Source: Afipia birgiae 34632
GTDB taxonomy: Bacteria; Pseudomonadota; Alphaproteobacteria; Rhizobiales; Xanthobacteraceae
NCBI RefSeq assembly: GCF_000308295.2
Contig: NZ_HG326654.1
Location: forward strand, 1 to 64,000
Length of the DNA stretch: 64,000 bases
Direction of reading: 5' to 3'
The position numbers were made by a program, and so were the translations under genes. Below, piece after piece: positions 10,225-20,273 of the stretch. Each line of letters starts with the position of its first letter. Positions within the stretch are counted from its first letter, which is position 1. The notes beneath the pieces were generated by a model. That model ran no database searches. It saw only the letters and a program-made list of their open reading frames with translations, and had not been told where the DNA came from.

Positions 10225-10534
10225 TTTCTCGCCTCAAAAGCACGAGCAAATTAATAATTAATACAGACCACAAAAACCGCGCTACTCTGGACCTCGTCGT
10301 TATTAACTGACACAATATAACACGAAATATTTAATTACAAGAAATCTTGATTTAATTCTATTATTTAAAACGCTGCATCAAAATCACCTTTTGGTACAGG
10401 ATTGGAAGGGAGCTCGGCACCACACCATTTCTGCCAGCTGTTTCAGTCTCTGGGCAATGTCGGGCGGCTCCGCGGCTTACCCAGCCAAATTCAGCGGCCT
10501 GGCATAGGAGGCCCGCCATGGATTTAAGTTAAAT
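10225..10534. promoter_or_regulatory. AT-rich intergenic region between divergent genes
   Basis: This 310-bp spacer lies between wecG(-) and the GT2 gene at 10535(+). Its left half (10240-10385) is strongly AT-rich, with TTAATAATTAA near 10250 and TTTAATT words near 10331 and 10353. Its right half is of normal composition. It probably holds both divergent promoters. No gene other than a five-codon frame at 10518 was seen. Confidence 0.45.
10518..10532 (+). other. Five-codon mini-ORF with a strong ribosome-binding site ahead of the GT2 gene
   Basis: AGGAGG at 10506-10511 is correctly spaced from ATG 10518, which opens a frame encoding only MDLS before TAA at 10530-10532. The glycosyltransferase ATG follows 2 nt later at 10535 and has no ribosome-binding site of its own. 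Translation of the real gene may depend on reinitiation after this mini-ORF, or the start region has decayed. Confidence 0.4.
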
Positions 10535-11440
10535 ATGTCGCTCCTTTCCGTCATCATTCCTCACCTCAATCAAGCTGCAGAGCTTGAGGCCTGCCTTTCC
10601 AGCCTCGACGCACAGCATCTGGATCATGCGCTCTACGAAATCATTGTGATTGATAACGGCTCGACCGTTCCACCAAGTGCTATCGTTGCGCGTCACCCCG
10701 GCGCACGCTTGCTGTATGAATCGCGGCCCGGTCCTGGTCCGGCGCGCAATGCAGGAATTCAGGATGCCAAAGGCGAAGTTCTTGCGTTTATCGATGCCGA
10801 CTGTCGCGCGCACGCCGACTGGCTCCGAAGTGCTTTGCAAGCTCTGCCATCACCGCCAAATGGAACTATTCTCGGGGGTGACGTTCGTATTTGGCACGAC
10901 GACGGAAGCCGCGTAACGGCAATCGAAGCCTACGAAGTCGTCTTTGCATATCGTTTCAAGCTGTACATTGAACAGCACGGCTTTTCCGGCACAGGCAACC
11001 TTGTCGTGAGGCGCTCTGATTTTGCAAAGATTGGCCCGTTTGCCGATATCAACGTCGCGGAGGATGTCGATTGGGGGCAGCGCGCCTGTCGTGCGGGATT
11101 CAAGTTCCGATACGTCCCCGAGATGATCGTCTTTCATCCACCTCGCCGAACATTGCACGAGCTATGTGTGAAATGGGACCGTCAGATACAGCACGCCCTC
11201 AATAAAGCGCGAGAGAAACCTGGATGGCAGATTCGATGGATCGCTCGCGCCCTGGCGGTTCTGGCTTCGCCAACCCTCGATTTCATGAAGGTTTTTAGCA
11301 GCAATCGGATCCATGGCGCCACCGCCCGTATTAAGGCGATTTTGGTCCTCGTAGCGATCCGCACTCACCGCGCGCGAAAAATGCTCAGTCTAATGGGTGA
11401 AAGCCAAACGATTGTCTGGAATCGTGACACATCGGTCTAG
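10535..11440 (+). CDS. Glycosyltransferase family 2
   Basis: A 301-residue GT-A fold transferase. The N-terminus SLLSVIIPHLNQAAELEACLSSL is the standard GT2 opening. A DxD-type metal and nucleotide-sugar site is present as FIDADCRAHADWL at about residues 85-97, and the second acidic motif is EDVDWGQRACRAGF at about 177-190. The C-terminus is basic and partly hydrophobic. It would add a sugar to a lipid-linked intermediate on the cytoplasmic side. The donor is unknown. It is convergent with the frameshifted gene at 11465-12663. Confidence 0.85.
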   Translation: MSLLSVIIPHLNQAAELEACLSSLDAQHLDHALYEIIVIDNGSTVPPSAIVARHPGARLLYESRPGPGPARNAGIQDAKGEVLAFIDADCRAHADWLRSALQALPSPPNGTILGGDVRIWHDDGSRVTAIEAYEVVFAYRFKLYIEQHGFSGTGNLVVRRSDFAKIGPFADINVAEDVDWGQRACRAGFKFRYVPEMIVFHPPRRTLHELCVKWDRQIQHALNKAREKPGWQIRWIARALAVLASPTLDFMKVFSSNRIHGATARIKAILVLVAIRTHRARKMLSLMGESQTIVWNRDTSV

Positions 11441-11464
11441 CGCACGGCCGAACCAGCCTGACTG

Positions 11465-12663
11465 TCAGCCCTGGGATGCAGAGCCTACAAATATCTGATT
11501 GTGCGTCAATTCAGAAAGATCGGATCGGCAGCCAAAAGACCAAAGGATCCAACCAAGTTCGTAACTTCGGCATTCGAGACGAAGCCCTACATTGCCGGGA
11601 TCGATCAAGCCCGCCACTCGCGGCAAACAGACGTTCTGAATGGCGCGCAACATGCGCCGTCTATTGGTGTGATGTTCGCCTTTCCGAATATGCGAGCGAA
11701 TGGATAGTTGCAGCTCAGGCAACAACGTCGGCTTCCGCAACTGGTTGCGGCCGAGCACCCAGTTAAAACCCTTGATAAGGGCGTCGCGCGCCTCACGAAC
11801 ATCATGACGCTCCGCGCACTCGAGGAACGCGGGTGCCATACCATACTGGTGGACGGAGTAGACTTCATAAAAATCAAGCACCCGCCCCTGCTCCGCATCA
11901 AAGAACCAGGGCCACTCGCCTTGCGGCCCCTGCAATCTGATCAGCTTGCGTGTGCACTCCACAGCCATGCGGATTGCGCCGAGATCTCCATAAAACTCGC
12001 CATACTGATAACAGGCAAGCGTCAGATATGTTTGGCTCGCGAAGGATGCAAATCGCCGACGCAACCCCGACGGGGTATCAAAAAAAGTCCGGATTGACTG
12101 TGGAATTTTTCGGCGAGGAATTCAAAGAGCGCGTTCGCATGTCGAAGCCATCGCTCATGACCTGCCTTGGCCTGAGCGATGATTCCGGACAGAAGCATCC
12201 CGAGATCCTGCGCTCTAAAATTTTTCCAATTTCTCTTGTCCGAGAGCAATAACTCGATGTGCCGCGCAACGTCAGCGGGAATATCCAGTTTCAGTTCTGC
12301 TGCCGTCCATAGCGCCATCCCGTATGCGTATACGGGGACGGGCAATCCCGTTAGTTGAAGTACGTTCCGCTGGAAAATTGCCGGTGCATCGACAGTCTCG
12401 GGGATGCCCTTCAGTCGCGAGAGACCGAGCAGCACATTGAGGGTGTAGAATACATCACTGTGGGGGACGGACTCATTTGGTTGAGGGCGACCATCCAGAT
12501 GATAGATGTGCGACCATCGGCCATGTTCTGGCATCCAGCATCTCTGAAGACCGCTCAGAGCAAAATCCACCAGTGGTGAATTGAGAGATGGCTGCTTGCT
12601 TGAGTGCATCACATTCGTCCGACTCTCGGTATCCGGCCGATGTTCGTCAAGGATGCACTTCAT
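11465..12663 (-). pseudogene. Frameshifted conserved protein, possibly alpha/alpha-toroid type
   Basis: Two overlapping minus-strand frames, 12663-12022 (213 residues) and 12064-11465 (199 residues), read as one protein of about 400 residues interrupted at seven consecutive T on the coding strand (12086-12080). One extra T gives the smooth joint HSQSGLFFDTPSGLRRRFASF, while the upstream frame otherwise ends soon after. The protein has repeated helical blocks with Trp, Tyr and His (HGRWSHIYHLDG, GEWPWFFDAEQGRV, YSVHQYGMAPAFLE), which recalls alpha/alpha-barrel sugar enzymes. That is only a resemblance. A real loss-of-function mutation, a sequencing error, or slippage in the homopolymer are all possible. 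Confidence 0.65.
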
Positions 12664-12791
12664 AGCAAGAAAAGCCAGTTGTAATGAAGGCCGCCGAATG
12701 CCGCACCAACAAGGTGATTACACCGGAGGCAGGAGAAAACGACGGCCGGTGCCGAATATTGAAATTTAGGCAGTTAAACCCTGCTTGCATT

Positions 12792-13664
12792 TCAAATAGA
12801 CTCTGCAAGATCAATTAAATAGCGGCCATAGCCGCTTTTCTCCAATGGCTTTGCCAGATTCATCAGCTGGTCGCGATCGATGAACCCTTGCCGGAATGCG
12901 ATCTCCTCAAGGCACGCGACCTTCATGCCTTGTCTGGTTTCAAGCGTTTGCACGAAGCTCGCCGCATCAATGAGGGATTCGAAAGTTCCGGTGTCGAGCC
13001 ATGCGAACCCGCGCCCCATGCGTTCGACCTGCAGCGTCCCCGCCGCCAGATAGCGTGATTGCACATCCGTGATCTCCAGTTCGCCCCGCCCTGACGGTTT
13101 GACCTCGGACGCATAGCGCACGACGTCGTTGTCGAAAAAATAAAGGCCGGTCACGGCCCAGTTCGAACGGGGATTCGCAGGCTTCTCTTCAATGTCGACC
13201 GGGTTGCCATTTTCATCAAAGTTCACGACACCATACCGCGCGGGGTCGCGGACGTGATAAGCGAAGACCGTAGCGCCCGATTGCCGCTTGGCGGCTGTGG
13301 TCAACATCCGGGCCAGCCCGCTGCCGAAGAAAATGTTGTCCCCAAGCACCATCGCGACGCGATCACGTCCAATGAAGTCAGCTCCTATAATGAATGCCTC
13401 CGCCAGTCCGGCCGGCTTTGATTGCTCGGCATAACAAAGGCGAAGACCCCACTGACTTCCGTCGCCGAGCAACCGTTCGAACTGGTGGCGATCCTCCGGC
13501 GTGGTGATGATGAGAATCTTGCGAATGCCGGCAAGCATGAGGGTCGACAGCGGGTAGTAAATCATCGGCTTGTCGTAGACCGGCAGCAACTGCTTACTTA
13601 CGCTACGCGTGATCGGATAAAGCCTCGTTCCACTGCCACCCGCTAGAACAATTCCCTTCAGCAT
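12792..13664 (-). CDS. rfbA: Glucose-1-phosphate thymidylyltransferase
   Basis: A 290-residue nucleotidyltransferase that makes dTDP-glucose from glucose-1-phosphate and dTTP, the first step to dTDP-L-rhamnose. The activated-nucleotide site [25 protein letters not shown] starts at residue 4 and [12 protein letters not shown] is at about 107-118. The C-terminal allosteric region is present, so the length is typical. It is last in the rfbC-B-D-A run and overlaps rfbD by 7 nt. Confidence 0.93.
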   Translation of the reverse strand: MLKGIVLAGGSGTRLYPITRSVSKQLLPVYDKPMIYYPLSTLMLAGIRKILIITTPEDRHQFERLLGDGSQWGLRLCYAEQSKPAGLAEAFIIGADFIGRDRVAMVLGDNIFFGSGLARMLTTAAKRQSGATVFAYHVRDPARYGVVNFDENGNPVDIEEKPANPRSNWAVTGLYFFDNDVVRYASEVKPSGRGELEITDVQSRYLAAGTLQVERMGRGFAWLDTGTFESLIDAASFVQTLETRQGMKVACLEEIAFRQGFIDRDQLMNLAKPLEKSGYGRYLIDLAESI

Positions 13665-14596
13665 GCGGGCGATTCCATTTGCATTGCGAGGTGATCAAGG
13701 CATCTTTCGAGCGAGGCCTGCCAGGGCGCAAGGCGAACACCAAAGACGCGTCCTGCGTTGCCGGAATCGAGGCAGGAATTTTGCGGGCGCCTGGCTGGGG
13801 TCGGATATTCGTCGGTTGTGATGTCCTGAAGCCTGGGCACAGGCTGACCGCGACGGGCAAGATTCGCGAAGATTGCCTCCGCAAAGCCATACCATGTGGT
13901 CTCGCCCTGACCGGCCAGGTGATAGATGCCGGCTGTATCGCCGCCACGATCCACATCGAGCTGCTGGACAATATCCAGCAGACCGTTCGCCAGATCCGAC
14001 GCTGACGTCGGCGTGCCCCGCTGATCATTGACGACCCGAACACTCGTCCGCGTGGTGGACAATCGAAGCATGGTCCGCACGAAATTGTGTCCGTACGGGC
14101 TGTAAAGCCATGAAGTCCGTATCACCACCGCGCGCGGATATGCATCAAGCACCGCGATTTCACCTTCGCGCTTTGATCGGCCATAGGCATTCAGCGGCGC
14201 TGGGATATCTGCTTCTTGATAGGGCGATAGCTTGTCGCCACTGAAAACGTAGTCGGTCGAGATGTGAACGAACGGGATTGCTCGCCTTTTCGCAGCAGAA
14301 GCAAGGCGAGCTGCGCCGTCGCGATTGATCATGGACGCGGATTCCGGCTCTGCCTCAGCTCGGTCGACTGCCGTGTAAGCAGCGGCATTGATAATTGCCG
14401 TTGGTGCAATTGCGGCAACCAGGTCATCGATGCCTGCGCTGCTTTCCAGATCAAGATCGGGGCGGCCAACGGTCGCCAGCCAAACATTGCGTTGTGTGGC
14501 CGCATCTCTCAGGCAGCGAGCCAGTTGCCCACTCTTCCCGGCGACGAGAATGGACCTGTCGGCAACTGCTGCAGTACTAGGCTTCCGCGAGGCCAA
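13658..14596 (-). CDS. rfbD: dTDP-4-dehydrorhamnose reductase
   Basis: This NADPH-dependent SDR makes dTDP-L-rhamnose. The conserved N-terminus [14 protein letters not shown] has no ATG close by. TTG 14596, preceded by AGGGAG about 6 nt upstream, is the best start and overlaps the end of rfbB by 20 nt, giving 312 residues; an ATG start at 14746 would give an unlikely extension lying within rfbB. Family motifs include [19 protein letters not shown] and YGRSKREGE with the catalytic Tyr and Lys. The start codon choice is inference. Confidence 0.88.
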   Translation of the reverse strand: MASRKPSTAAVADRSILVAGKSGQLARCLRDAATQRNVWLATVGRPDLDLESSAGIDDLVAAIAPTAIINAAAYTAVDRAEAEPESASMINRDGAARLASAAKRRAIPFVHISTDYVFSGDKLSPYQEADIPAPLNAYGRSKREGEIAVLDAYPRAVVIRTSWLYSPYGHNFVRTMLRLSTTRTSVRVVNDQRGTPTSASDLANGLLDIVQQLDVDRGGDTAGIYHLAGQGETTWYGFAEAIFANLARRGQPVPRLQDITTDEYPTPARRPQNSCLDSGNAGRVFGVRLAPWQASLERCLDHLAMQMESPAC

Positions 14597-15629
14597 GGCG
14601 CTCTCCCTTGTATACCTTCGCGCGCGAAGGTTCCCACCACGCACGGTTTTCGAGATACCAATCGATGGTTCGTTTGATGCCATCTTCGAAGGTTTTCTGC
14701 GGCGCCCATCCCAGCTCACGGTGCGCTTTGGATGCATCGATCGCATAGCGCTGATCGTGTCCCGGTCGGTCCGTCACAAACCGGATCAGTGATCGTCTCA
14801 AGTCCGGCCGGGGGACGATGCGGTCCAAAATATCGCAGATCAGTTCTACGACAGAGAGATTGGTTCGCTCGCAATCGCCGCCAAAATTATACTTCTCTCC
14901 GGGTCGCCCTCGCCGCAAAAGCGCGATGAGCCCTTCGGCATGATCGTCGACGTAGAGCCAGTCGCGAACATTTGACCCCTGCCCATAAACCGGCAGCGGC
15001 TTGCCCTCGATCGCATTGAGGATAACCAGCGGGATCAGCTTTTCCGGGAATTGATAAGGCCCGTAATTATTGGAGCAGTTCGAAACCATCACCGGAAGAC
15101 CGTAGGTCCTGAACCATGCATGCGCGAGGTGATCGGAGGCGGCCTTGCTGGCCGAATACGGCGAACTCGGCTGGTAGGGCGTGTCTTCGAAAAATCGGCC
15201 CTCCCCTCCTAGCGAGCCATAAACTTCATCCGTGGAAACGTGCACAAATCGAAACTGGGTGCGGCGATCCGGCGCTAGCCGACCGTAGTAGTGGCGCGCG
15301 GCCTCGAGCAGTTGATATGTTCCAACGACGTTCGTGTTAATGAAAGCCGCCGCACCGGTGATCGAGCGATCGACGTGGCTTTCGGCTGCAAGATGCACCA
15401 CCGCCATAGGACTATACTTGGAAAATATCGCATCGAGGACGGCACGGTCGCAAACGTCCGCCCGTTCGAACGCATAGTTCGGATCGCTGGAGACGGCATC
15501 GAGCGAACGCGGATTAGCCGCATATGTCAGCTTGTCGACATTGACAACGGCCATGCCATGGACACGGAGCAAGCGACGGCACACCGCCGACCCTATGAAC
15601 CCTGATCCGCCGGTCACCATAACGCGCAT
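14577..15629 (-). CDS. rfbB: dTDP-glucose 4,6-dehydratase
   Basis: A 350-residue extended SDR with [17 protein letters not shown] at residues 5-21, [12 protein letters not shown] at about 80-91, [10 protein letters not shown] and the catalytic [11 protein letters not shown] at about 162-172. It converts dTDP-glucose to dTDP-4-keto-6-deoxyglucose. It lies 18 nt downstream of rfbC and overlaps rfbD, consistent with a single rhamnose operon. Confidence 0.94.
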   Translation of the reverse strand: MRVMVTGGSGFIGSAVCRRLLRVHGMAVVNVDKLTYAANPRSLDAVSSDPNYAFERADVCDRAVLDAIFSKYSPMAVVHLAAESHVDRSITGAAAFINTNVVGTYQLLEAARHYYGRLAPDRRTQFRFVHVSTDEVYGSLGGEGRFFEDTPYQPSSPYSASKAASDHLAHAWFRTYGLPVMVSNCSNNYGPYQFPEKLIPLVILNAIEGKPLPVYGQGSNVRDWLYVDDHAEGLIALLRRGRPGEKYNFGGDCERTNLSVVELICDILDRIVPRPDLRRSLIRFVTDRPGHDQRYAIDASKAHRELGWAPQKTFEDGIKRTIDWYLENRAWWEPSRAKVYKGERLGLAEA

Positions 15630-15647
15630 TCGAAATGCTCCGTCGGG

Positions 15648-16208
15648 TTAGTCGAACACAGGAGAGAGATCGCGAAGCATGGGCAGTTTCCGATCCTTGT
15701 CCGAAAGGATCGCATCCTCGGGCGCAACCGGCCATTTGATCGCCAGCCCAGGATCAGCCCAATTTATTCCGTGGTCGTGCGTCGGCGAATAGGCCGCATC
15801 GACCTTGTAGAGGACGGCCGTATTCGGCTCCAAGGTGCAGAAGCCATGCGCGAAGCCGCGCGGCACGAAAAGCTGCTCGCCACCGGTTGCGCTCAGTTCA
15901 ACCGACAGATGCTTTCCAAAGCTTGGCGATGAAGGCCGAATGTCGACCACGACATCAATGATCTTGCCGCGAAGCACGCGAACGAGCTTGGCTTGGGCAA
16001 AGGGCGGCTTTTGATAATGAAGACCGCGCACGGTTCCGACCCGATCGGAACTCGATTCGTTGTCCTGCATGAAGTCGTGATCGAGACCGTGAGCGGCAAA
16101 GTCCGATCGCACATAAGCCTCGCAGAAGTAGCCACGGGCATCTGCCATTCGCGAAGTCATTATCAGCTTCACGTCGGCGATCGGCAGCGGGCGAACATTT
16201 AATTGCAT
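15648..16208 (-). CDS. rfbC: dTDP-4-dehydrorhamnose 3,5-epimerase
   Basis: A cupin-fold RmlC protein. ATG 16208 (MQLNVRPLPIADV) is preferred to the upstream start at 16238 because it matches the usual N-terminus, giving 186 residues. The signature GTVRGLHYQKPPFAQAKLVRV carries the catalytic His, followed by DVVVDIRPSSPSFGKH and FVPRGFAHGFCTLE. It is the first gene of the rfbC-B-D-A operon and is divergent from the Wzz/kinase gene. Confidence 0.93.
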   Translation of the reverse strand: MQLNVRPLPIADVKLIMTSRMADARGYFCEAYVRSDFAAHGLDHDFMQDNESSSDRVGTVRGLHYQKPPFAQAKLVRVLRGKIIDVVVDIRPSSPSFGKHLSVELSATGGEQLFVPRGFAHGFCTLEPNTAVLYKVDAAYSPTHDHGINWADPGLAIKWPVAPEDAILSDKDRKLPMLRDLSPVFD

Positions 16209-16393
16209 GTCAGGCCTCGCGCACGCACTCGAAAACACAGCCGAATCTTGCGATGGTTAATTTAAACAATATTAATTCCACTATCGCTTATTTATATTAT
16301 TGGATATAATTCGATTAAATGCAATGATCGCTCTCGTGATAGTATTAAAATCGCTCCGCCAGCCGGAAGCTCAGCGGTAATGGACCATCCTAG
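16209..16393. promoter_or_regulatory. Divergent AT-rich promoter region between rhamnose and export genes
   Basis: This 185-bp spacer contains an AT-rich core at about 16255-16325 with TTAATTTAA, ATATTAATT and GATTAAATG words, like the other spacers of the locus. Transcription of rfbCBDA (left) and of the Wzz/kinase gene (right) must start here. No specific promoter boxes are claimed. Confidence 0.45.
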
Positions 16394-18715
16394 ATGCTTC
16401 AAATGCTTCAAAGCGAAAGATCGCGCGTCGCACTAGAGAATGAGCTGGCGGGCGACCGCGAGGGGCAAGGCGGCCCGGGCGATCTCATAAATTTCGCACA
16501 GGGTTTTTTACGCAGACAATATGTACTCATCCTGTTTGTCACCGCACTCGCGGTCGTCATCAGTCTGATTTATCTGCGTGTAACGCCGCCAACCTACACA
16601 GCGCAGGTCAAGGTTCTCTTTGGAGGTGCGAAGGCTCAGTTCGTTCAGCAACAGTCCATGCTGGCGGAATCCCCGCTCGACGTTGCTCAACTGGAAAGCC
16701 AGATCGAAATCATTAAGTCGAAGGCCATTGCGACCTCCGTGATCAATCAAATCAATCTTGCGGATGATCCCGACTTCAATGCATCGGTTCGACCACTGCA
16801 GAAGCTGCTCAGCATCTTCAGGGGCTCGTCCGGTGCTGAACCGGCTAAGCGCCACGACAAAACAAGCGCCGAAGCAAAGGACGGCCTCGTCGCTGCATTT
16901 CAGGGCAACCTGAAGGTCTTCCGGGTCGGCGTGAGCAATGTAATCGAGATCAGTTATAGTTCCAGAAATCCTCAGCACGCGGCCCAGGTCGCCAACGCAA
17001 TCGCAAATACCTACATTGCCGATCAACTTAACGCCAAATTCGAGGCCAATCGCACCGCCACGTCCTGGCTCCAGGATAGACTACGCGAATTGGGACAACA
17101 GGCGCTGACGGCTGAACGCGCCGTCAATGCCTTCAAGGTCCAGAACAACATCGTAGCTGCTGGCGGACGGCTGATGGACGAACAGCAGGTGACTGATCTG
17201 AATGGCCGCTTGGTCGCCGCACGCGCACAGACATCTGACGCACTGGCACGTCTGGACAGATTTCAGATTATTCTTCGCCAGAACGAAGCAAATAACGCAA
17301 ATGCCAGCCTTGATGCCTCAGTTTCGGATGCATTGAGCAGCCCCATCATCAACAATCTGCGACAACAATATCTGGAACTTTCAAGACGCGAGACAGACTG
17401 GTCTGCCCGCTTCGGCCACAATCACCTGGCGGTCGTGAACCTGCGTACCAGAATGCGGGATCTGCGTACGTCCATTCTGGATGAGGTGCGCCGGCTCTCC
17501 GAAACCGCCAGGAGCGACTACGAGGTGGCAAAGCAACGGCAGGAGGAAATTGAAAAGCAGCTTACGCAGGCAGTAACGCAATCCCGGACGACAAATTCAG
17601 CTGAAGCGACCATGCGAGAGCTCGAGACGAGCGCCAAAGGCTATCGTAGCCTCTATGAGAGCTTTCTGCAGCGTTACATGGGGGCGGTTCAGCAAGAGTC
17701 CTTCCCCATTACCGAAGCGCGAGTAATTTCACCCGCATCGCCACCAGAAATTAAAAGCAAACCCAAGACGACCCTCATTCTCGCATTTGGTTTCCTCGGC
17801 GGCCTGGCTCTGGGAACAGGGCTGGCGCTCCTTCGCGACATGCTGGATCGGGTTTTCCGCACCAGTGCACAAGTCGAGGCAACGTTGCATATGCCTTGCA
17901 TTTCCCTGGTGCCGCTCTTGAAGGATGTCGAACCCAAGCAATTGCAGAGTCGACGTGAACCCGCTGACAGGGCATCTGACCAGGGAATGATCGTGCGCCA
18001 TTCCGGGGTGTATTGGGCCGCGTCCGAAATGCCGTTATCCCGCTTTGCCGAGTCAATTCGCTCGATCAAGCTGGCAATCGATCTGAATGTGACAAATTCA
18101 TCCAACAAGGTCGTTGGCATCACTTCCTCACTCCCGAATGAGGGCAAATCGACGATCGCTGCCGCTTTGGCCCAACTCATGGCCCATGCGGGCGCGCGCG
18201 TTATCGTCGTCGACTGCGATCTCAGAAACCCGTCGCTGTCCCGCAGCCTAGCCCCTCACGCAAGCGTCGGGCTCATTGAGGTGATTTCCGGCAAATGCCC
18301 GCTGGATCAAGCAATCTGCAAGGATCCCAAGACGAACCTCGCCTTCCTGCCGACGGTTAAAAAGCAGCCGCTATTCCACACCAGCGAGATGCTCTCGGCC
18401 GCAACCACCAAACAGTTGTTCGATCACCTGCGGGCGACCTACGATTATGTCGTGGTCGATCTTCCACCACTGGCTCCGATTATTGACGTGCGAGCGACAG
18501 CGCCGCTGATCGATTCCCTCGTTTTGGTAATTGAATGGGGACGCACGAAGACAGATGTCGTGCAGCACGCTCTCCATACCGCCCCAAGTCTGCATACCGC
18601 CCTCATCGGCGCCGTGCTCAACAAGACGGACATGCAGGCCATGAGGCGTTACGACAATTATCACAACGATTATTACAGCAATAAGCACTTTGCCCGGTAC
18701 GGCTACACAGCGTAA
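16394..18715 (+). CDS. Polysaccharide co-polymerase fused to a BY-type tyrosine kinase
   Basis: A 773-residue inner-membrane protein. A Wzz domain is bounded by membrane segments at about residues 42-63 (VLILFVTALAVVISLIYL) and 457-480, with a long coiled-coil periplasmic region (about 170-420). The cytoplasmic kinase has Walker A SSLPNEGKST (about 577-586), Walker A' VDCDLRNPS (about 605) and Walker B VVVDLPPLAP (about 684). The tail is a tyrosine cluster (YDNYHNDYYSNKHF) expected to be autophosphorylated. Such proteins control chain length and export together with the Wza-like lipoprotein encoded next. Confidence 0.92.
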   Translation: MLQMLQSERSRVALENELAGDREGQGGPGDLINFAQGFLRRQYVLILFVTALAVVISLIYLRVTPPTYTAQVKVLFGGAKAQFVQQQSMLAESPLDVAQLESQIEIIKSKAIATSVINQINLADDPDFNASVRPLQKLLSIFRGSSGAEPAKRHDKTSAEAKDGLVAAFQGNLKVFRVGVSNVIEISYSSRNPQHAAQVANAIANTYIADQLNAKFEANRTATSWLQDRLRELGQQALTAERAVNAFKVQNNIVAAGGRLMDEQQVTDLNGRLVAARAQTSDALARLDRFQIILRQNEANNANASLDASVSDALSSPIINNLRQQYLELSRRETDWSARFGHNHLAVVNLRTRMRDLRTSILDEVRRLSETARSDYEVAKQRQEEIEKQLTQAVTQSRTTNSAEATMRELETSAKGYRSLYESFLQRYMGAVQQESFPITEARVISPASPPEIKSKPKTTLILAFGFLGGLALGTGLALLRDMLDRVFRTSAQVEATLHMPCISLVPLLKDVEPKQLQSRREPADRASDQGMIVRHSGVYWAASEMPLSRFAESIRSIKLAIDLNVTNSSNKVVGITSSLPNEGKSTIAAALAQLMAHAGARVIVVDCDLRNPSLSRSLAPHASVGLIEVISGKCPLDQAICKDPKTNLAFLPTVKKQPLFHTSEMLSAATTKQLFDHLRATYDYVVVDLPPLAPIIDVRATAPLIDSLVLVIEWGRTKTDVVQHALHTAPSLHTALIGAVLNKTDMQAMRRYDNYHNDYYSNKHFARYGYTA

Positions 18716-18795
18716 CCGGCGTTATTGTCCTCATTAAATCAGAGGCCGGCGCACCAATCTCCCGAATTAATTAGTAAATTCGGTCCAAGCTGGGT

Positions 18796-20154
18796 GTGGC
18801 AGACAGGCAACAAGGTTTGGTTTCTCGCTCCGCGATGGCCATGAAGCACTGGCCTGAATCGGTCTGGAATGCCAAGCTGTTGCTGGGTACCGCTAACGCA
18901 GGGGATTTGACTCTGTCCGGCACGAAGCCTCGGTGGGCTAGAATCAGAAAGATCAGCATGGTTGTCGCCGCGCTTTCTTGCGGCGGTTGCACAATTATGC
19001 CCACCAGCGGCCCGCAGAGCATGGACATCCGCATGTCCCAGGCGGGCGAGCCTGAAAGCCTTCCCTATGCGCTTGTGAAGCTGTCGCCGGAGGTTGTTCG
19101 GGTTCTGGGTCAATTTACGCCAAGGCTGTCCAGCGCATTCGCAAACCGAACTCCTCCCAAGGCATTTCGCTTCGGGATCGGCGATACGGTCAGCGTGACG
19201 ATTTTTGAGGCTGCCGCGGGCGGCCTGTTCATTCCCGTCGAAGCCGGCGTTCGTCCGGGTAATTTTGTTACGATTCCTAACCAGGCGGTCGATAACAACG
19301 GCAATATCTCAGTGCCCTACGCGGGGGCCATTCGCGCAAAGGACAAGACACCCGTCGAGGTTCAGCAGGCGATCGTCGCAGCCCTTAGCAACCGCGCCAT
19401 CGAGCCTCAGGCGGTGGTGTCGCTTGTCGATCAGCGGACGTCGCTGATCAGCGTGCTGGGCGATGTTCGTTCCGCCGGGCGTTTCCCTGCAAGCGCCTCA
19501 GGCGAACGCGTTCTGGATGTAATCACGCGAGCGGGCGGCCCCAGCACGCAAGGTTATGACACATGGGTAACACTTGAACGCGCGGGACACCGCGCAAGCG
19601 TCCCATTCGGCGCGCTGGTCTATGAGCCGTCGAACAATATCTTCGTTCTTCCCAACGATACGATCTATCTTTACAGTCAGCCGCAGACCTTCGTCGCGTT
19701 CGGCGCCGCCGGGACGCAGGGACAATACAAGTTCGATGCGTGGCGGATTTCATTCGCAGAAGCCGTCGGAAAACATGGCGGCCTCAGCGATTCGCTTGCC
19801 GATCCGGCCTCAGTATTTCTCTATCGCGGTGAAACGCGGGAGGTCGCCGAGCGACTTGGGGTTGATTGCTCGAAATTTCAGGGCCCGATTATTCCGATCA
19901 TTTACAACGTGAACTTCCGGGATCCTTCTGGATACTTCCTGGCTCAGACATTCGACATTCGGAACAAGGACGTGATCTACACGTCGAATTCCGCTTCGGT
20001 GGAAACGACGAAGTTCCTGAATTTCCTGAGAACGATTATGGCCACCGCCAACGACCCGATCATCTACGCAACGAATGCCTATGCGTTGAAGGCGGCGATC
20101 AGGGGGGTTGCTCCAACAACGATCATCAATCCGCCGACACCCGTCAATCCTTGA
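18796..20154 (+). CDS. Polysaccharide export lipoprotein, Wza/ExoF type
   Basis: The frame opens at 18796 (452 residues), but the true start is uncertain: a basic segment (RWARIRKIS), a short hydrophobic run and a lipoprotein-like Cys site (AALSCGGC, Cys62 or Cys65) lie well inside, so a shorter N-terminus is likely. After this come the Poly_export domain (FRFGIGDTVSVTIFEAA) and SLBB-type repeats (SVLGDVRSAGRFPAS; FGAAGTQGQYKF). These proteins form the outer-membrane channel for exopolysaccharide. It sits 80 nt after the co-polymerase/kinase gene, its expected partner. Confidence 0.88.
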   Translation: MADRQQGLVSRSAMAMKHWPESVWNAKLLLGTANAGDLTLSGTKPRWARIRKISMVVAALSCGGCTIMPTSGPQSMDIRMSQAGEPESLPYALVKLSPEVVRVLGQFTPRLSSAFANRTPPKAFRFGIGDTVSVTIFEAAAGGLFIPVEAGVRPGNFVTIPNQAVDNNGNISVPYAGAIRAKDKTPVEVQQAIVAALSNRAIEPQAVVSLVDQRTSLISVLGDVRSAGRFPASASGERVLDVITRAGGPSTQGYDTWVTLERAGHRASVPFGALVYEPSNNIFVLPNDTIYLYSQPQTFVAFGAAGTQGQYKFDAWRISFAEAVGKHGGLSDSLADPASVFLYRGETREVAERLGVDCSKFQGPIIPIIYNVNFRDPSGYFLAQTFDIRNKDVIYTSNSASVETTKFLNFLRTIMATANDPIIYATNAYALKAAIRGVAPTTIINPPTPVNP

Positions 20155-20273
20155 GGGCTTCGGATGCGCCACCCCGCTGGGTGGCCATGAATCTCACGTC
20201 TGGCGACTTGATTTCCCAACAAGCTGACGACTTGCCCATTTCAAACGTCAAAAGTCGCCGCCGACTGTGACTT

